Assembly: GCF_013403865.1 (NCBI RefSeq) | Contig: NZ_JABFDK010000004.1 | Span: 186,001-250,000 of the forward strand | DNA: 64,000 nucleotides | Direction: 5' to 3' | DNA from: Winogradskyella costae | GTDB taxonomy: Bacteria > Bacteroidota > Bacteroidia > Flavobacteriales > Flavobacteriaceae | In this document: in pieces, positions 62,362-64,000 of the stretch | Numbering within the stretch: the stretch's first letter is position 1 | How the letters are laid out: every line of letters starts with the position of its first letter | Program-made: the position numbers and the translations under genes | Notes under the pieces: generated by a model | Databases searched by the model: none | What the model saw: the letters and a program-made list of their open reading frames with translations, nothing else | What the model was told of the DNA's origin: nothing

Positions 62362-64000
62362 TCAACTATCTAGTAAATTTTGCAAGATTCGACCTAACTT
62401 TTTATCATTCGGAGGTGAAAGCATATTTCTATGGTTTCCAGGTATATCATGCCTGTTAACACCTCCTTTGGCTATTGGTCCCCAACCTAACAGATCAGTA
62501 TCGTGTGCATAAAAAATATCATCTTCAGTTACTCTTAATAAGTCTACTTTAATATCTAAAGGTAAAATTTGATAATTATTAACAGCTTTATTGTGCATCT
62601 GATCTAATTGATAAGGCCAGCTATTAATAAGATTATGTTGATTTTCTTTCCCTAATTTTATTTTTAAATAGTTGTTTTTTATAGCGTTTTTACACAATTG
62701 AATTCTTCGATTAAATTTCGCTTTACTACTTAACATTGTCTTGGTCATAAAAATAGCCATTCCTATTTTATACTTTATCTTAGCCATTTTTTTCGCTCTA
62801 GGATTTGAGCTATAATAATGTGGGTAAATATAACTATCTAATAAAACAACCTTCTTAACTTCCTTATTATTAGACATCAACAGCCTGGCCATTTCAAAAG
62901 CAATCACTCCTCCAAACGAATAACCTGCCAAAGCGTAAGGACCTTTTGGATTAGTTTTAATGATTTCGGAAATATAATATGCAGCCATATCATGTACCTT
63001 ATCATGTGGTATGTCTGATCCATTGAGACCTTTTGACTGCAAACCGTACAAAGGTTGATTCTCATCGATATTTTTAACTAAGGCATTTAAAAACAAAACA
63101 TTATGCTCTGCACCATGTACCACATATAGTGGTGTTTTATTACCGTTTGGTTTTACTGACACTAAAGACTTTAACAAAATTTCTTTATAATCCACAGCAA
63201 TGAACTCGGCCAACTTGTTAATGGTTGGATAAATCATTAATGCCGATAGTGGTAATCGTTTTCCTGTTTTCTTTTCTAGCAGAGACATTACCTTAACCGC
63301 AATTAATGAATGACCTCCAAGTTCAAAGAAATCGCTATAAATATCAATTTTTTCTAGATTTAGACAATCTTGCCAAATGGAAGCTACAATTTTTTCGGTT
63401 TCAGTACGAGGAGCGGTATACTCTGTAATATTCGTTTTCTTAGGTACTTTACTTTTTAAAGCATTACGATCTATTTTCCCATTTAATGTAGTGGGAAATT
63501 CCTTTAGAAAATAAAAATTATGAGGAATCATATGTGTGGGAAGTTGCTCTGACAAAAACATTTTCCATTTGCTTATGACCTTATCAGAGACCTCTTCGCT
63601 GTTAGAAAATATAATATGTGCCTCTAATAGATTCTCATTTACCAAGACAACTGAGCTTTCAACTTTATCTAATTTATTAATTGCTTCTTCAATTTCTCCA
63701 AGCTCAATACGGTGTCCTCTTATCTTGACTTGCTGGTCAATACGTCCTAAACACTGAACTTCTCCTGTAGGTAATAACTTAGCCAAATCACCCGTTCTGT
63801 AAAGTAATGTGTCCGCCTCAATATTATATGGATTATTTATAAATTTTTCAGATGTTAAATCCCTACGGTTCCAATAACCTTTAGCCACACCATCACCCGC
63901 AATACACAATTCACCTATTTTACCAGGTGCCATCAATTGACCAGTATCATTTACAATATATAACTGCGTATTTGCTATCGGTTTTCCAATAGTGATTAAA
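62362..64000 (-). CDS. nonribosomal peptide synthetase, terminal A-PCP-TE part (5'-partial)
   Basis: The frame is open through the right edge of the window (the codons before the first ATG at 63933 encode TIGKPIANTQLYIVND, adenylation-domain sequence), so 546 residues are the C-terminal end of a longer synthetase. Order: adenylation domain from core A6/A7 on (GELCIAGDGVAKGYW, YRTGDL, GRIDQQVKIRGHRIELGEIE, NGKIDRNAL), PCP domain with ELGGHSLIAVKVMS, and a type I thioesterase with GYSFGG (Ser nucleophile) and a late His (GNHRNML). The substrate-specificity pocket is outside the window. Product unknown. Confidence 0.93.
   Translation of the reverse strand, partial: LITIGKPIANTQLYIVNDTGQLMAPGKIGELCIAGDGVAKGYWNRRDLTSEKFINNPYNIEADTLLYRTGDLAKLLPTGEVQCLGRIDQQVKIRGHRIELGEIEEAINKLDKVESSVVLVNENLLEAHIIFSNSEEVSDKVISKWKMFLSEQLPTHMIPHNFYFLKEFPTTLNGKIDRNALKSKVPKKTNITEYTAPRTETEKIVASIWQDCLNLEKIDIYSDFFELGGHSLIAVKVMSLLEKKTGKRLPLSALMIYPTINKLAEFIAVDYKEILLKSLVSVKPNGNKTPLYVVHGAEHNVLFLNALVKNIDENQPLYGLQSKGLNGSDIPHDKVHDMAAYYISEIIKTNPKGPYALAGYSFGGVIAFEMARLLMSNNKEVKKVVLLDSYIYPHYYSSNPRAKKMAKIKYKIGMAIFMTKTMLSSKAKFNRRIQLCKNAIKNNYLKIKLGKENQHNLINSWPYQLDQMHNKAVNNYQILPLDIKVDLLRVTEDDIFYAHDTDLLGWGPIAKGGVNRHDIPGNHRNMLSPPNDKKLGRILQNLLDS

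Noticed and set aside
1..64000. CRISPR arrays, tRNA/rRNA genes, insertion sequences and prophage
   Set aside because: I saw no regularly spaced repeats, no transposase or phage structural genes and no tRNA- or rRNA-like sequence in the spacers, by reading only.

Overview
The window reads as an ordinary chromosomal stretch of a low-GC member of the Flavobacteriaceae (Bacteroidota). The evidence is gldF/gldG gliding-motility genes, a type IX secretion C-terminal sorting domain, a carboxypeptidase-regulatory-fold TonB receptor, many small outer-membrane beta-barrel genes, several flavobacterial DUF families (DUF6452, DUF6048, CCC-motif), flavobacterial promoter elements (TTTG-N17-23-TAnnTTTG) and start codons without Shine-Dalgarno sequences. 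No rRNA, tRNA, CRISPR array, insertion sequence or phage was seen.

Layout. 1-4.3 kb: two beta-rich putative adhesin proteins (the first cut by the window edge), a UMF1-type transporter and an M48 lipoprotein peptidase. 4.3-12.9 kb: carbohydrate storage (GH31 alpha-glucosidase, an unknown membrane pair, glgB-glgC-glgA). 13-15.9 kb: msrB, a DinB-like protein, lipoamide dehydrogenase. 15.9-19.3 kb: outer-membrane barrel genes around aroQ, one a pseudogene with a single amber stop. 19.6-24.3 kb: xerD, a PAS histidine kinase, then zapA/rny with a strong 6S RNA candidate between them. 24.5-33.7 kb: M23 peptidase, TonB receptor, T9SS cargo protein, cysteine desulfurase, Asp-rich lipoprotein, Smr protein. 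33.8-43.6 kb: small membrane proteins, ornithine aminotransferase, an RlmD-like methyltransferase with DUF6452/DUF6048, purC, phoH, SAM hydroxide adenosyltransferase. 43.8-48.1 kb: gldF, an unusual BamE-like insert, gldG, then dnaN. 48.1-55.2 kb: a tolC-adaptor-RND efflux operon whose spacers carry palindromic repeats. 55.7-57.8 kb: NAD salvage (pncB, pncA). 57.8-61.2 kb: cytochrome bd oxidase cydAB, a 56-residue membrane protein, thioredoxin. 61.6-64 kb: a phosphopantetheinyl transferase and the terminal A-PCP-TE part of a nonribosomal peptide synthetase running off the right edge.

The most interesting signal is regulatory. Between 55.2 and 61.6 kb I see five dyads of the type GTAAC-N4-GTTAC (or close variants). 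Each is centred 28.5-29.5 bp upstream of a leftward flavobacterial -7 element, i.e. near -41.5, and each promoter lacks the usual -33 TTG. That is the geometry of class II activation by a Crp/Fnr-family regulator. The five promoters serve tolC/RND efflux, cydAB, the 56-residue membrane protein, a decayed small gene before trxA, and a promoter-to-terminator unit of about 180 nt with no convincing ORF, a candidate small RNA. The regulator itself is not in the window.
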